A stretch of DNA of 64,000 nt from Actinernus sp. WN-2022. Its lineage: Eukaryota; Cnidaria; Anthozoa; Actiniaria; Actinernidae. Under the pieces are notes generated by a model, which was not told the origin of the DNA, searched no databases, and worked only from the letters and a program-made list of their open reading frames with translations. The position numbers were made by a program, and so were the translations under genes. Of this stretch, positions 46,296 through 57,800 are shown piece after piece. Position 1 is the stretch's first letter. Each line of letters starts with the position of its first letter. The stretch spans positions 1 through 64,000 of the forward strand of contig JAOWCC010000274.1 in the NCBI GenBank assembly GCA_030867875.1, in the 5' to 3' direction.

Positions 46296-46984
46296 TGAAG
46301 TATTTTTTAAACTACAACATATACATAATTTCAGCCTCACCAGTTCAGATAATTCCGTTTGCGTTCAAAGACAAGGGTCAATCACTGTTCACTTCCAGCT
46401 TTTGCGACTCTTGAGTTGAAGTCTTAGTTGACTGGCTTCAAGACTTCCCAGTTGTCTCAAGAGTACTTCACTCTTCAGGAGAGTACTTGCCGGTAAACAG
46501 CCAACATTTACTCTAAACAATCAAAATCCCTCATTTGACCTCTTCACAGTGTGTGATCAGGGTATCAACGAAGAGCGTCTCACCAATATCAACAACGCAA
46601 CACTGCAATCCTATGGCACTTTATAGATGCAGCAGTACAGGTTTTCGTGGATTATTGGACCAAAACCTTCACTTCTCCGGCCATCCCTTTCGTAAATGTG
46701 AGAATTTTCCATCGAAAGCCCCTAAAAGTCCTGTTAGCCCTAGAATAACTGAACATCTTGCTATTTCAGTCGAAGAAACCTTTGGTTTCAGCAATATAAT
46801 GGGTAAGAATTGCCCAAACTTTCGCTCCCGTTGATGGGAAATTATCGAACTTTGCCTCTACAAATATCGGAAGTGCCCCGAGCGGTGTCGAATTTGATTG
46901 GTTGATCCTGTCACGTGTCGAATAGCTCGACTTGGGGAAAAAAACACTTGGAAACCTTGACTCGCGAGTAATTAAATTAAACAG
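46296..46984. other. Flank between AACCTAG array and gypsy 2
   Basis: No recognised gene. A 99-codon frame at 46535-46834 has no known motif. The expected 3' LTR of gypsy 2 is not seen here. Confidence 0.45.
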
Positions 46985-47004
46985 TCCTATGAAACCTAGA
47001 CTCT

Positions 47005-47256
47005 TTAGCATTCTTGAATGAGTCTTGCTGGTGCACGGCGATTGCGCGTAGGATAACGCAGTATTGTAGACACAATGGGGAAGGGCATCGTTGATGCCGC
47101 AACTGTTTCTGGCGGTGGCGTTGAAACCACAGATGGTGATTCCGCTTTTTCACATTGTTCTGGTGTTCCAAGTGGTACTTGTGGCGTATCGCTCATAAGA
47201 GCTGAAGAGTTAGGTACGGTAAGAGACTGACCGACCGCATCAAAATCCTGATTCAC
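47005..47256 (-). pseudogene. pol: gypsy 2 integrase C-terminal tail
   Basis: The frame ends RYPTRNRRAPARLIQEC, the usual basic terminus of this gypsy clade. It is separated from the integrase core by a stop and a frame change near 47260-47398. Confidence 0.65.
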
Positions 47257-47397
47257 ATCCGCTGGACCTTTTGGGGGTAGTTGAGCATCCCAAATTCGAA
47301 TGTCCCTACGGTTGCGACGGTACGTCCTACCATTGACACAAACCCAGTATGAGCGAGGACCATGCTTTCCAGTGCAGACGCCAGACGTCCACGATTT

Positions 47398-48192
47398 CTA
47401 CTCAGGTAATCGTATGCTGACATAGATCCCTTTCCTTAGAGTAGGTAGTTGTCGCGCGTGAAGATAATACTGGGTGCGATACTGCTCCTTCTTTGCGCGA
47501 AGAGCTTCTCCGTCAGCCTTCACGCTGAACCTGGGTGAGAGCAAAGCAGGTGTTGTCACGAGTAACGTCTTGCAGCGCCGACCCATTAGACGTTGCGCTG
47601 GGCTCGACCCTATTCCCTCAGTTGGAGAGTTTCGGAAATCAAGTAAAGCCTGAGCTTCATTAATTCCTTCTTCCTTAGCCTTCGTAAAGAGTCTCTTTAT
47701 TGACTTAACTGAGTTTTCGGCCTTGCCATTTGATTGCGCATGGTAAGGTGACGAGGTACTGTGCTTGAACTGCCACTCCGCCGGAAATTTCGCAAATTCG
47801 CTTGACGAGAATTGAGGGCCGTTGTCCGATATCACTTCATCAGGAATCCCATGACGTGCGAAAATGATAGACAAAGATCTGATGATGTCCTTAGAAGGCG
47901 TTGTACGAAGACGATCGACTTCCGGGTAGTTGGAATAGTAGTCAACTACAACAAGAATCTGCCTTCCGTCGTGCTCGCAAAGGTCAACGCCCACCTTGGC
48001 CCACGGACGATTGACTACCTCATGTAGCAATAAGGGCTTCTGCTGCTGAGCATCACGGTATTTCATGCAGATGTCACATTTACTCATAAAGTCCTTAAAC
48101 TCTTTGCTACTTCCCGGCGAATAAAGTGCTTCACGCATTCGGCGCTGGCAGCCAGTAATACCAGTATGACTTGAGTGCACGAATGTCATCAA
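47398..48192 (-). pseudogene. pol: gypsy 2 integrase
   Basis: 264 codons. The zinc-binding part is degraded but recognisable (SSHTGITGCQRRMREALYSP, then CDICMKYRDAQQQKP). In the core, VGVDLCEHDGRQILVVVDYY holds the first Asp, EVISDNGPQFSSSEF the second, and SNGKAENSVKSIKRL the Glu. The frame is open but detached from RNase H upstream. Confidence 0.85.
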
Positions 48193-48256
48193 TTTCTTCG
48201 AAGGGAAGCTGGGACGTACACCTGTTGTCCACGAAATATGAGTGAGTCCTGCACTA

Positions 48257-48901
48257 TCAGATGAGATCGTTCACCAAAGAATGAGCGAAGAGTAGGTGAT
48301 ACCACCGCATTCTCAGGCCATCCTGTGGGGATCGTGTCACGGAGCTGTATACAGACCGGATCAACTGCTGATGCTTGACTGAGATCTTTCCAACCACTGA
48401 CGATATGGAACGAGGGTCCCGATGATCAACAGAAGAGAGAGCATAAATCTCTGAGTTGTCTTTAGTTGTAGGCAGGTTACCTCGACTCAGAGGATATGCG
48501 AGACACATATCAGCAGCCTTCTTGTGTGACACATCACGATTATAGTGTCGAAGACGCATAAGTAACTTCTGCAGCCTAAGGGGAGCTGTGTCCAAGGCTT
48601 TTTTGAAGATGACCTCCAATGGCTTGTGATCTGTCTCAACATGAATCACATGGCGGCCATACAGATAGTCGTCGAACTTCTCACAAGCCCACGTGATTGC
48701 TAGACACTCTTTCTCGATCTGGGCCCACTTTCTCTCTGCTGCAGTCATTGCTCTTGAAGCGTATGCCACGGGTTGGGAACTCTGAAGTAGGACAGCACCC
48801 AAACCGAATTGAGAAGCATCGCATTGCAGAGTGGCATCATCGCTAAGGCTGTAGAACCTCAATACAGGTGTGGTTACTAATGCTTGCTTTATCTCCTTCA
48901 T
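48257..48901 (-). pseudogene. pol: gypsy 2 RNase H
   Basis: LQCDASQFGLGAVLLQSSQP, IEKECLAITWACEKF and ETDHKPLEVIFKKAL are the RNase H landmarks. One frame change separates it from RT at about 48902-48941, and another from integrase. Confidence 0.82.
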
Positions 48902-48941
48902 CGCTGTTTGATGCTGGGGGGTCCAAACTCAACTTTCTCCT

Positions 48942-49811
48942 TTAACCTTTAGCTCCCGCAAGGGATGTGTCATGTAGAAACTTTCCGAGATAGCCTACCA
49001 TACCCAGGAATCTCTCCAAACCTTTGACATCAACCGGATCTGGCATCTCAACAATGGCCTTCACTTTTTCAGGATCCGCGGAGATTCCTTCTGCTGAAAA
49101 TATGTGGCCAACATATCTAACTTGTTTCAGGCACAGCATCAGCTTGTCACTGTTGAGCTTGACGGTGCGATCTTGACATCGCTGCGAAAAAGCTACGAGG
49201 TTTCTGTCATGATCTTTGTCAGATGTTTCCTGCGTTTCGCCTCTCCCATAGACAAGAAAGTCGTCTGTAATCACCTCAACTCCTTCAAGACCCTCAATAA
49301 GCTCGTGCATCTTTCTCCGGGACATTTCGGGTGCTGAGTTTAAACCGAAAGGCATTCTACACCACCTGTAACGTCGAAATGGTGTCTGAAACGCAGTAAG
49401 ATGAGATGACTCATCATCCAGTTCAACATGCCAAAAACCTTCACCCACATCACAAATTGAAAAAGGTTTTGCATCCTTCATGCGTGATGCAATAGCCTCG
49501 ACCGTGGGCAACGGGTAGTTTTCCCTCATGATTTCTTCGTTCAGATCCTTGGGGTCTAGACAGATTTGCAGCGTTCCGTTTTTCTTCGGGCGGACTAACA
49601 TCGGTGAGAGCCAAGCTGTAGGCTCTTCAGCCTTTACAATTACTCCTAGGTGCACGAGTTCATCCAACGCAGTCTTCACCTTTTCTCGGATTGCGTGCGC
49701 TAACTTCCTAGGAGCATGCTTTACTGGAGACTTCTCTCCTTTAAGGCGAATATGGTACTTTACGGGCACCTGACCTAGTTCATTATTGAACACTTCTGGG
49801 TACATCTCCAT
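48942..49811 (-). pseudogene. pol: gypsy 2 reverse transcriptase
   Basis: 289 codons with LVRPKKNGTLQICLDPKDLN, FSICDVGEGFWHVELDDESS, FRRYRWCRMPFGLNSAPEMS and the catalytic VITDDFLVYG, all consistent with an active RT fold. Upstream continuity with protease is broken at about 49812-49875. Confidence 0.85.
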
Positions 49812-49875
49812 CAGATGCTTCTTGGTGTCCCTCGATGGCTCTTTTGCTTAGTAAACATGTATTGAACCGGTTTCC

Positions 49876-50082
49876 TTATATGATGTGACACTCTAGTCGG
49901 GCAGAGTACCCATCCCGTTTCCACACACGGATGATTGAAGTACCAAAGATTGGTAACTTCTCGTCTCCATAATTTCGGACAAAGTCATTCCCAGGAACAA
50001 CATTCTTGAGGTTGTAATCTCCCGTCACACGTTTGTAGACACGCATCGGCAGCACTGTACGATCTGCACCCGTATCAATCAT
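49876..50082 (-). pseudogene. pol: gypsy 2 aspartic protease
   Basis: MIDTGADRTVLPMRVYKR carries the active-site DTGA. The frame is short and ends before RT. The upstream side is cut 40 bp away by the inserted DNA transposon. Confidence 0.75.
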
Positions 50083-50121
50083 AAACTGTTTTCTTCGTCA
50101 TTCTTGAATTGCAGGGCTATA

Positions 50122-51175
50122 CACGGCGGGCACAAAGAACGTCAAAAACGGCATCAATAAACGTGACCAAATAATTGAAATTAGCACCATTTCTTTAGTT
50201 ATAGTTTAAATTTGAAGAAATGTTGGTGACTTGGTAACAAAATGAAACTACATATTTTAGGTGTTTTATGTTTGTATGATGACGTCGTTGTGACGTCATA
50301 AGCGATGCCTCCTTTTTGGTGAAATTCCCCCTTTAATAAACGTTACAAACAGACTACTCCATCAAAAGGCCTTCATTACACACATTCATTTGGTGAACAT
50401 TTGAACATTCTACGACGATTACAGCCAAAGTTATAGAGGAATGACTGTTGCTATGACGTCACATTTAGTGACGTCAGGAGTCGTACCTAAATAAGGCTGC
50501 CTATTGTTAAAAAATCAAGAAAAGAAAACAATGTGACTTTTGTTTGCCAGACTAGTACATTTCATCATTAAAACTCGAAAATCACTCAAAGGCTTTTTTC
50601 TTAGGGCATGTATAAAATAATATGACGTCATAATGACGTTGTCGAAAATATGACTTCCATTTTAAGCCGGTTAATGCACAAAAAAAAAATCAAAATTCTA
50701 AAAACACACGATTTTAGTCACGAACGTATTTTATGGCTGGACATAATGTCATGCAACAGTATTTAAAACTCTGAAAGATGAATGAAGCGATATTTTCATA
50801 AATGCTTTTGTGTTGTTTATTTCCCGCCAAATTATGGCGGGAAAATTAGCAAAATTCAAACTTTCATAACTTTTGATTTCCTAAACCAATCGAGATCGGG
50901 TTTTCGTTTCCTTCATTCTCATCACGAGGAAATTTTAACAATATACGACATTCCGTTTTTAGAGGTAATGAACAGTTATAAGAAACGTATTACAAATGGG
51001 CAAATGACGTTAGTGTGACGTCATAATAGTACTAACATAGCTTAAATTATCAGGTTATATTCCTTTTACGATTCTACACCAACCTACCAAAATTCAATCG
51101 TCTGCGTTGAAAACTTTTTAAAATATATAACTCATGCCGTTTTTATGGTCTTTGTGCCCACCGTGATAATTGCTT
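50122..51175. mobile_element. 1,054-bp non-autonomous DNA transposon in gypsy 2
   Basis: The terminal inverted repeats are about 33 bp: CACGGCGGGCACAAAGA...AAAACGGCAT at 50122, and its complement ending CTTTGTGCCCACCGTG at 51175. The interior has no gene but four clusters of TGACGTCA-type palindromes (about 50280-50300, 50453-50480, 50622-50642, 51004-51025). The target duplication is unresolved. Confidence 0.75.
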
Positions 51176-51194
51176 TATTAGCAAAAGCTTTACC

Positions 51195-51510
51195 CATGGT
51201 CAAGATATGTCCTTCTGAATTATCATCCTGTTCATAACTTCGTGGATGTTGGATTGTTTACGGGCGTCCATAGTCTCGTGGAATACGCGAAAATGGTCAA
51301 GCTTGCAACACAAGTTGCATGTCTTACCCAACGCCCGACAGAACGTTTTACCAAAAACGTGCGTGTAACCGCAAAATTTACAGTATTTCTCACGTTTCTG
51401 CCAAGCCGTTTTAGCTCCCGAAGAAGTCGCAGTAGCACTCTCGCCTTGATAACTACTCTTCGATTTATATTCCTTCTTATTGGCTCCACTAGCTCAACAG
51501 GTGCAGGGCC
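51195..51510 (-). pseudogene. gag: gypsy 2 nucleocapsid zinc-knuckle region
   Basis: On the minus strand a frame reads KYCKFCGYTHVFGK, then FCRALGKTCNLCCKLDHFRV, a pair of Cys/His knuckles typical of gag in this clade. It is out of frame with the gag core after 51511. Confidence 0.65.
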
Positions 51511-52080
51511 TCAGAAGATATACCCTCGTCGAATGTACTTGATGTTGACCAGAGATTGTTCTGACGCCAAACATAGATCCACAGTCTTCTGCAAAGTAAG
51601 ATCTGGGATACACAAAAAACGCTCCCTAACCTTAGAATCCCGTATACCAAACAAGATCCGGTCGCGTAGCATGTCATCCAAATCGTTGAATTCGCATGTG
51701 CTAGCGAGACGACGAGGTGTTGTCAGGTACGATTTGAACGATTCGCCTTCCTTTTGCGAACAACGATTAAAGTGTAAACGTTCCATTGCCACATTCTTCT
51801 TTGGAAGAAAATACTGATCGAATCGGGCGATCACTGGTCCAATCTTCTTTCGATCTCCCTCGGGCAAATCCGATTCCAGAGTTCCAAAGAGTTTAATGAC
51901 CTTTGGACCTAGATGCGTGAGCAAATGAGCGACTTGTATAGCCTCATCCTTCTGGTTCAATTCCGTACAAATTATGTAATTCTCCCAAATAGTTTTCCAA
52001 TCTTTCCAGTCGTCGGCTTGTTGGGCTGTGGTGCCTTCCAAATCAAGTTTCGGTGGAATTGGCAAACTATTAGCGGCCAT
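51511..52080 (-). pseudogene. gag: gypsy 2 Gag (capsid part)
   Basis: 189 codons starting MAANSLPIPPKLDLEG. Landmarks are DDWKDWKTIWENYIICTEL, VAHLLTHLGPKVIKLFGTLE, FNRCSQKEGESFKSYLTTPR and MLRDRILFGIRDSKVRERFL. The frame ends before the zinc knuckle. Confidence 0.85.
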
Positions 52081-52173
52081 CTTGGTTCGATTTAAACGGT
52101 AAAAGATCGACTAAACTTGATTAAATTTGATTTAAACAAAGTCTTGAAAGTATCCAAACACTTCTGACACCAT

Positions 52174-52395
52174 GTCGCGTTGCCAGTTATCCATAAACTA
52201 CTATCTAGAACTCGACGAAGATCATAACATGAAACATGAGTTTAACTGTTTCCACCCGATATGCCACCTAAAAGTTCCCGGTTGGCATCACACGAATTCC
52301 ACTACGTGACAAGTAACACAAAGAATGCCCAAATATGGTAAACACGCTATAGGGCGCTATAACAACAGCCTGATAATAAGCTAACCAAACACGTT
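52174..52395 (-). repeat. Probable 5' LTR of gypsy 2 with primer-binding site
   Basis: Minus strand: from TGTAACGTGTTTGG (52395) to GCAACGCGACA (52174), followed directly by TGGTGTCAGAAG (52162-52173), a primer-binding-type sequence. It is defined by its TG...CA ends only, because the partner LTR was not found. Confidence 0.55.
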
Positions 52396-52430
52396 ACACC
52401 GGCCAAACTAAATATTGAACAATGTTAGAT

Positions 52431-52796
52431 CCCACGATCCAACGTTACTTGATCCGACATTGTTCGATAGTTTGTCATCCCATGTTGGACCAACATTATT
52501 CAATAGTTTGTCATCCTATGTTGGACCAACATTATTCAATAGTTCGTCATCCTATGTTGGACCAACATCATTCAATAGTTTGTCATCCTATGTTGGACCA
52601 ACATTGTTCGATAATTTGTCATCCGGCTATGTTGGACCAACATTATTCAATAATTTGTCATCCTATGTTGGACCAACATTGTTCGATAATTTGTCATCCT
52701 ATGTTGGACCAACAATATTCAATAATTTGTCATCCTATGTTGGACCAACATTGTTCGATAATTTGTCATCCTATGTTGGACCAACATGTTTTGCTT
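52431..52796. repeat. 36-bp minisatellite, about ten copies
   Basis: The unit is built on CATCCTATGTTGGACCAACA followed by TTGTTCGATAATTTGT. Because 36 is a multiple of three, two frames stay open right across it. Each unit contains the palindrome TGTTGGACCAACA. Confidence 0.9.
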
Positions 52797-52884
52797 GATT
52801 GGATAAGTTTACTTTTGTTCTATCAAATGTTTGACAGGTTTTGCCGCCATCCCAACATTTTCAGCCAACAAAGTAGGATCGTGC

Positions 52885-52982
52885 AATCCAACAATGTTCA
52901 GTAGTTTGACCAGCGTTGTGCCAACAATGTTCAGTAGTTTGACCAGGGTTGTCCCAACAATGTTCAGTAGTTTGACCAGGAT
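52885..52982. repeat. 33-bp repeat, three copies
   Basis: CCAACAATGTTCAGTAGTTT followed by GACCAGSRTTGT occurs at about 52888, 52921 and 52954. It shares the CCAACA theme with the minisatellite upstream. Confidence 0.8.
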
Positions 52983-53574
52983 TAAAGTTTTTGTTGATGA
53001 CGAAGAGAAACAAATTTGTGATCAGCCTGCAATGTACGCTTTTTATTGCCCATTTCAGAACTTGTGTACCATTCCCTTACGTACAGTGACATTCACTAAA
53101 ATGTTACCCATAGAAAACTACAGGGGGTCCTTTTTGTTTGGTTGAAATACAATTTCACGAGAAGTGACAGCGGAAACAAAATTTCAAACCCTGAACTTCA
53201 TATCTACACCAACTACATATTAACATATCTACATGTTAACTACATGTTAACTCAAACATTTAAATTACATAAGTTAGGTTGTTTTTTATTTCTTTAACTA
53301 TTCGCTACATACCAAACATTAATGATTGTATTATTTCTATGATAATTATTTAATATCAGGATATATTGAAAGACTGTTAATGACGGATTTATTGACGTTT
53401 TCTGCGTATATATTTTTATTTGACAATGATAGGGAAATATCGTTAATTAAATGAGTGTGCATGTGAAATGTTTTTAATTAAACGTATCAGCTCTGGCGCG
53501 ACAGGTTTGGACTGATGGCCAACAAAACTTACCCCCTTTTCATGACTCTTTGAGATATCTGTCCATGGCCAAGA
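52983..53574. other. AT-rich stretch without a gene
   Basis: No supported coding or RNA feature. Confidence 0.5.
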
Positions 53575-53744
53575 GTATCTGTCGTACGACGTCCTTATAA
53601 GGATGTACGTGTAGAGGGTCACTGAAGTACACGAGGGAGGTCACTGATGTACGCACAGGAGACTCGCAGTTTGCGGGTAGTGTTATGTATTAAAATTAGT
53701 CACAAACCGAGCAGCGAAAGAAATTTTCCTCTCTTTCTCCCCGT

Positions 53745-53815
53745 CCTCGGTCGCTTAGCGTATTGGTTGCCACACTTGGTCTACAATCTGAGGACTCGGG
53801 TTCTAACCCCAGAAC
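53745..53815 (+). pseudogene. tRNA-derived (SINE-like) sequence
   Basis: CTTAGCGTATTGGTTGCCAC gives an A-box-like element and GACTCGGGTTCTAACCCC a B-box-like element at tRNA spacing. The acceptor arms do not pair. It probably heads a SINE or is a decayed tRNA. Confidence 0.4.
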
Positions 53816-54035
53816 GATTTTTTTCTCTCAATTTTGATTTTTTTCCTCCCCTATAATTTGGTTTAAACTCGTCATTTGCCTATAAATCCTAGCCCTAGGC
53901 CAGTGAGAACTCGTTGTTTACCTGTAAACCCTAGCTCTAGGTGGGTGAAACCTCGCCGTTTATCTGGGAACTTATTTACTGACGGTTAGGGTTAGGTTTA
54001 TGCCCGAGTTTATGTTACGGGTTAGGGCCCGGTGG

Positions 54036-54172
54036 AGGGAGGGGGGGGGGGGGGGGTTGAAATCAGCTATCCGGTATTTTTTAGGGGTTGGTCAAGCGAA
54101 ATCCATTTTTTAGGGTGATTTTTAGACCATGAGGCATATTTTAGGGTGGAAAACTCGGGGGGGGGGGGGGTT
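54036..54172 (+). repeat. Two poly-G tracts
   Basis: Runs of about 13-16 G end near 54056 and 54170, on either side of a TTTTTTAGGGTGA-type repeat. Confidence 0.85.
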
Positions 54173-54500
54173 ATGGTTTAGTGTTTTGTGTTAGTGTATG
54201 TGAAGTTTCGGTAAAAGGGAATTGGTCTCTACTTAGTTTGTGAGGCCGAAATTTTCAAAATGGCTGATTAAACGAATGGGACTCGGAAAGATTCATGGCC
54301 GCTTTCCTACGCCATTTTGGAAAACTCACGCGGGGACGTGACCTTATAAACACAGTATTTTTGACCGCTAAAATAAAAAGCGAGTAATTATGTGTGTATT
54401 GAATGCATTGTTGTATGGTCATTTAGGTTAGAAAGCACGTAATCAAAATTGTTTTCCCTCACGAACCGACGCCATCTTGGAAATGCCTCGTTTCCACATT

Positions 54501-55040
54501 CCCTTAGTGAGATTAAGGAGCCTGGGAAGGACCGGACCGCCATAGAGCTTCATCAAGCGACATAATATGCGGCGTACTCCGCCTTTGAAATGAAGAAATT
54601 ACAAGATATTTCAAACTGCAAACAATCATTTTATGAAAATCTGATAGCGCAGTTTAAAGGGAGTCACGAAGAGTACAAAGAAGTCGGCGGTTTTCGGAGG
54701 CTAAGGGGGTGTTTACATGAGGAGGGGGGTTGACCCTAGTGCTAGGCTCAAAGATCAGAAAGATAGCCCGGGTCAACTCAACATGATGCGGCCGCCAAAA
54801 TCATTCAAGCACAGAGGACACGAGTAGAGTTTTGACGGGTCAATGGTGGATTAACGTTTACTCTTTTTTCTGTGGTTCCCTTCCAATGTATAATTTGGCT
54901 CTAGAATAGAGTTGTCCCGGGTAGGCGAATTGTCCTTTGCGAACTCGTTACATGAAGTAACGCGTGGAAAAGTTGAACAAGTGCTAGGATGATCCCACCT
55001 CTCAGGTACCCGAGACAGAGAGACAACACTGACCCTTTAC
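54501..55040. other. Left interior of the inverted-repeat structure
   Basis: Fairly GC-balanced and without an intact frame; nothing recognised. Confidence 0.4.
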
Positions 55041-57140
55041 ATGCATATAGCTATTTTGGAAAACAATGAATCCTGTTGGCGCGAGTACCGCGCGGCACGT
55101 AATACAGTAGTGCATCTTATTAGAAACGCAAAGCGCGCATTTTATCATGAATCTATCAACCGCAACCTGAATAATCCAAAAAATCTATGGCGCATTATTC
55201 GTAATCTGGCTCCTTCTAAATGCCCTAATCTGCTTAGCCACCTGACCATTGATGGCAAGAACTATCACAATAATTTTGACATTGCTAACTTATTCAACGA
55301 TCACTTTGCTAATATTACATCCACTGTTAAACTCAGCAGCCCTCCAGGTAGTCCCAATTGGGACCACCTTAACGAGTTTGTCATCTCCAAGCTACCATCT
55401 GGTGTTTCATTCGACATTCCACCTGTTTCTGAGGAATTCGTCCACTGGCAAGGCCGCCGGTTTGGACGGTCTTAACAGCTATTTTCTGAAAATTGCCGCT
55501 TCCTCAATTTTCTCTTCACTGACGACAATTTTTAATCTGAGCATTTCATCTGGTATTTTCCAAGACCTGTGGAAAATTGCTAAAGTCTCGCCAATGTATA
55601 AAGACAGCTCGCTCTTTTCCAATAACCATCCTCGCCGTGGTCTCTAAAGTCCTAGAGCGCAACGTACACTTATCGTTTTACGACTTTCTTGCTCAGCACG
55701 AGCTCCTAACAGACACACAGTTCGCGGCTTTAGAAGGTTCCGTTCATGTGAGCTGACCATCGCTGATCTCTCGGACAAGATACTGAGCAATATAGATAGC
55801 AAACTCCTAAATGGACTTCTCCTCATCGATCTGAAAAAGGCATTTGACCTGGTCGATCACAATACACTACTCTACAAGCTCCGTGTCTATGGCTGTTCCC
55901 CCTCGACTATCGTGTGGCTCTGTTCCTATCAGTCAGGACGTACCCAGAGAACCCTATTCCGGGGCACTCTGTCGGGCGCACTTCCAGTGTCTGTAGGTGT
56001 ACCACAGGCAGCATCCTCGGGCCGCTTTTCTTTCTTATATTTATTAATGATCTACCTTTGCACCTACCAGACAATGTTTGCCGACGACACTATTATACTC
56101 GCTTCTATCTCTACTGTAGGTTCTCAATTGAATGAAGTCGCCTCAGCTGTGTCTTCATGGACAATACAAAACAAAATAGCATTCAACATATCTAAGACCA
56201 AGACTCTACTTGTAACTTCCTCTCATAAATTCCGTACGTACCTTTCTCTACATTAAATGTGGTAGTCGACGGTAACAGTATCGAGCAGGTCGATCACGCC
56301 AAGATACTAGGCGTCACTTTAGACAGTTTCATGTCATGGGAACACCACGTCGACAACATCTGCGCTATCATCAGCAGTAGACTGTCTCTTCTCCGTCGCA
56401 TTAAGCCTTTCCTCATCTATGAATGTGCATTGCGCTTCTATAATTCATGCATCCATAACCATTTCATCTATTGTTCTGCTGCTTGGGGCAACCTGCTCCC
56501 ACCTCCACATGCTGCGGATTCTTCGCCTTCAAAAACGCGCTGCCCGCATACTCTTGGTGCCGACTTTTGTCAACCCTCTGTTCATCTGTTCTCCCAGCTT
56601 CAGTGGATTCCGATCACCGACCTGATTAAATGTAGGAAACTTCCACTTCTCTTCAGCACATTTCTTAATCCTGATGCACCTACATGTTTTAAGAACATGT
56701 TCCATTTCCTCTCTACTACTCGTAGAGCTTCTGGCCGCTGCACCAAAGCCAGCATGCATAACCTCGCTGTACCTTACCCTCGCAGTAATTCTGGCAAGCT
56801 CACTCTGGCTTATAGCGCTGCTATTCTTTTCAATTCCTTGGATCCTGACTTCAAGCAGCTTGCAACATTTACTACTACGCTTTCTTCTGATAATCTGCCT
56901 ACCAGGCTGGCCTCTATTAAGCATAAGCTTCGTAACGTTTTTCTTCCGCACATCTCCTCTGTTAACCATCTGGAGGAGCTCCTGTGCTATAACTGTCGCT
57001 TCTTGCTTCACTGCTGCTGCATTTCTGGCGCCGAGAGTCAGTGCATTGCCCCTTCCATTGCGCATAGTCCGCTTCTTGCTTCACTGCTGCTGCATTTCTG
57101 GCGCCGAGAGTCAGTGCATTGCCCCTTCCATTGCGCATAG
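55041..57140 (+). pseudogene. Non-LTR retrotransposon (CR1/Jockey-like) RT, decayed
   Basis: Pieces in several frames. RNAKRAFYHESINRNLNNPK is a pre-RT region. GLDGLNSYFLKIAASSI is RT motif 1. LLLIDLKKAFDLVDHNTLLY is motif A, VGVPQAASSGRFSFLYLLM is a damaged motif B (PQGS expected), and TMFADDTIILAS is motif C with intact FADD. The thumb region is VDHAKILGVTLDSFMSWEHH and the C-terminus is LAYSAAILFNSLDPDFKQL. Frameshifts lie near 55470, 55630, 55740, 56060 and 56250. There is no endonuclease domain, so it is 5'-truncated. A TAAATAAAGAATATTGTATT tail at about 57308-57330 fits a LINE 3' end. Confidence 0.85.
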
Positions 57141-57217
57141 TCCGCTTCTTGCTTCACTGCTGCTGCATTTCTGGCGCCGAGAGTCAGTGCATTGCCCCTT
57201 CCATTGCGCATAGTCTT
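57000..57217 (+). repeat. 73-bp repeat, three copies, at the LINE 3' end
   Basis: TCTTGCTTCACTGCTGCTGC begins at 57001, 57074 and 57147. As 73 is not a multiple of three, the repeat shifts the reading frame and ends the RT frame. Confidence 0.9.
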
Positions 57218-57800
57218 CTAGTAAGTATATTTTTGTTTTTGTTTTTTCATATTAATTATCTTTATATTGATGTTAGATAACTATGTAAGGTTAATGTGTC
57301 TTCCCTCTGTAAATAAAGAATATTGTATTGTATGGAAACGAGGCTTTTCCAAGATGGCGTCGGTTTGTGAGGTCAAACGGCTTTTGATTACGTTTTTTCT
57401 AATCTAAATGACGAGTTAGTGATAAAACAATGCATTGAATGCACACATAATTACTCGCTTTATATTTTAGTGTCAAAAATACTGTGTTTCTAATAACACG
57501 TCCCCGCGTTCCCGTCCATGCTTTACGATCATCCATCGAAAGCTGGGACGAGTGTCCTGTTCGTACATCAGTGACCTCCCTCACGTACTAAGTGCACTGA
57601 CCCTCTTCAGTCATGATATGGCGGCCTGTTGTGCTTCCTCATAAGGAGGTCGTACGATAGACACTTCTCGCTGTGGCTGTGTTTGTTCCCTAAACACAAC
57701 TATTGTCAATACATGAAATTTAAATAACAAAGACTGGCCTGTACTAATATAATATGCATAATTTCATGTCCACTGAGCTAGTACAGCGATACGATTCAAC

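Larger units (their letters stand above)
46985..52395 (-). mobile_element. Ty3/gypsy LTR retrotransposon 2
   Basis: On the minus strand: LTR, primer-binding site, gag, zinc knuckles, protease, RT, RNase H, integrase. A 1,054-bp DNA transposon separates the zinc-knuckle region from protease. The RT active site is intact (VITDDFLVYG) but frames break between RT and RNase H and between RNase H and integrase. No 3' LTR was found in the 700 bp beyond, so the element seems truncated at that end. Confidence 0.88.
53575..57665. mobile_element. Long inverted-repeat structure enclosing a LINE
   Basis: Outer arms: 53580-53660 (GTCGTACGACGTCCTTATAA, GGGAGGTCACTGATGTACG) match 57560-57660 reversed. Inner arms: 54315-54500 (ACGTCCCCGCG, GCGAGTAATTATGTGTG, TCCAAGATGGCGTCGG-type) match 57335-57510 reversed. 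The left arm is interrupted at about 53670-54230 by a tRNA-like sequence and G tracts. Either a large foldback transposon invaded by a LINE, or a LINE fragment caught between two inverted copies of another repeat. Confidence 0.65.

Noticed and set aside
46535..46834. 99-codon open frame
   Set aside because: No recognised family or splice context strong enough to call a gene or exon.
52431..52796. CRISPR array
   Set aside because: Contiguous tandem repeat without unique spacers in a eukaryotic genome.
52415..52904. Two overlapping open frames of 127 and 160 codons
   Set aside because: Both are the product of a 36-bp repeat whose length is a multiple of three, not real proteins.
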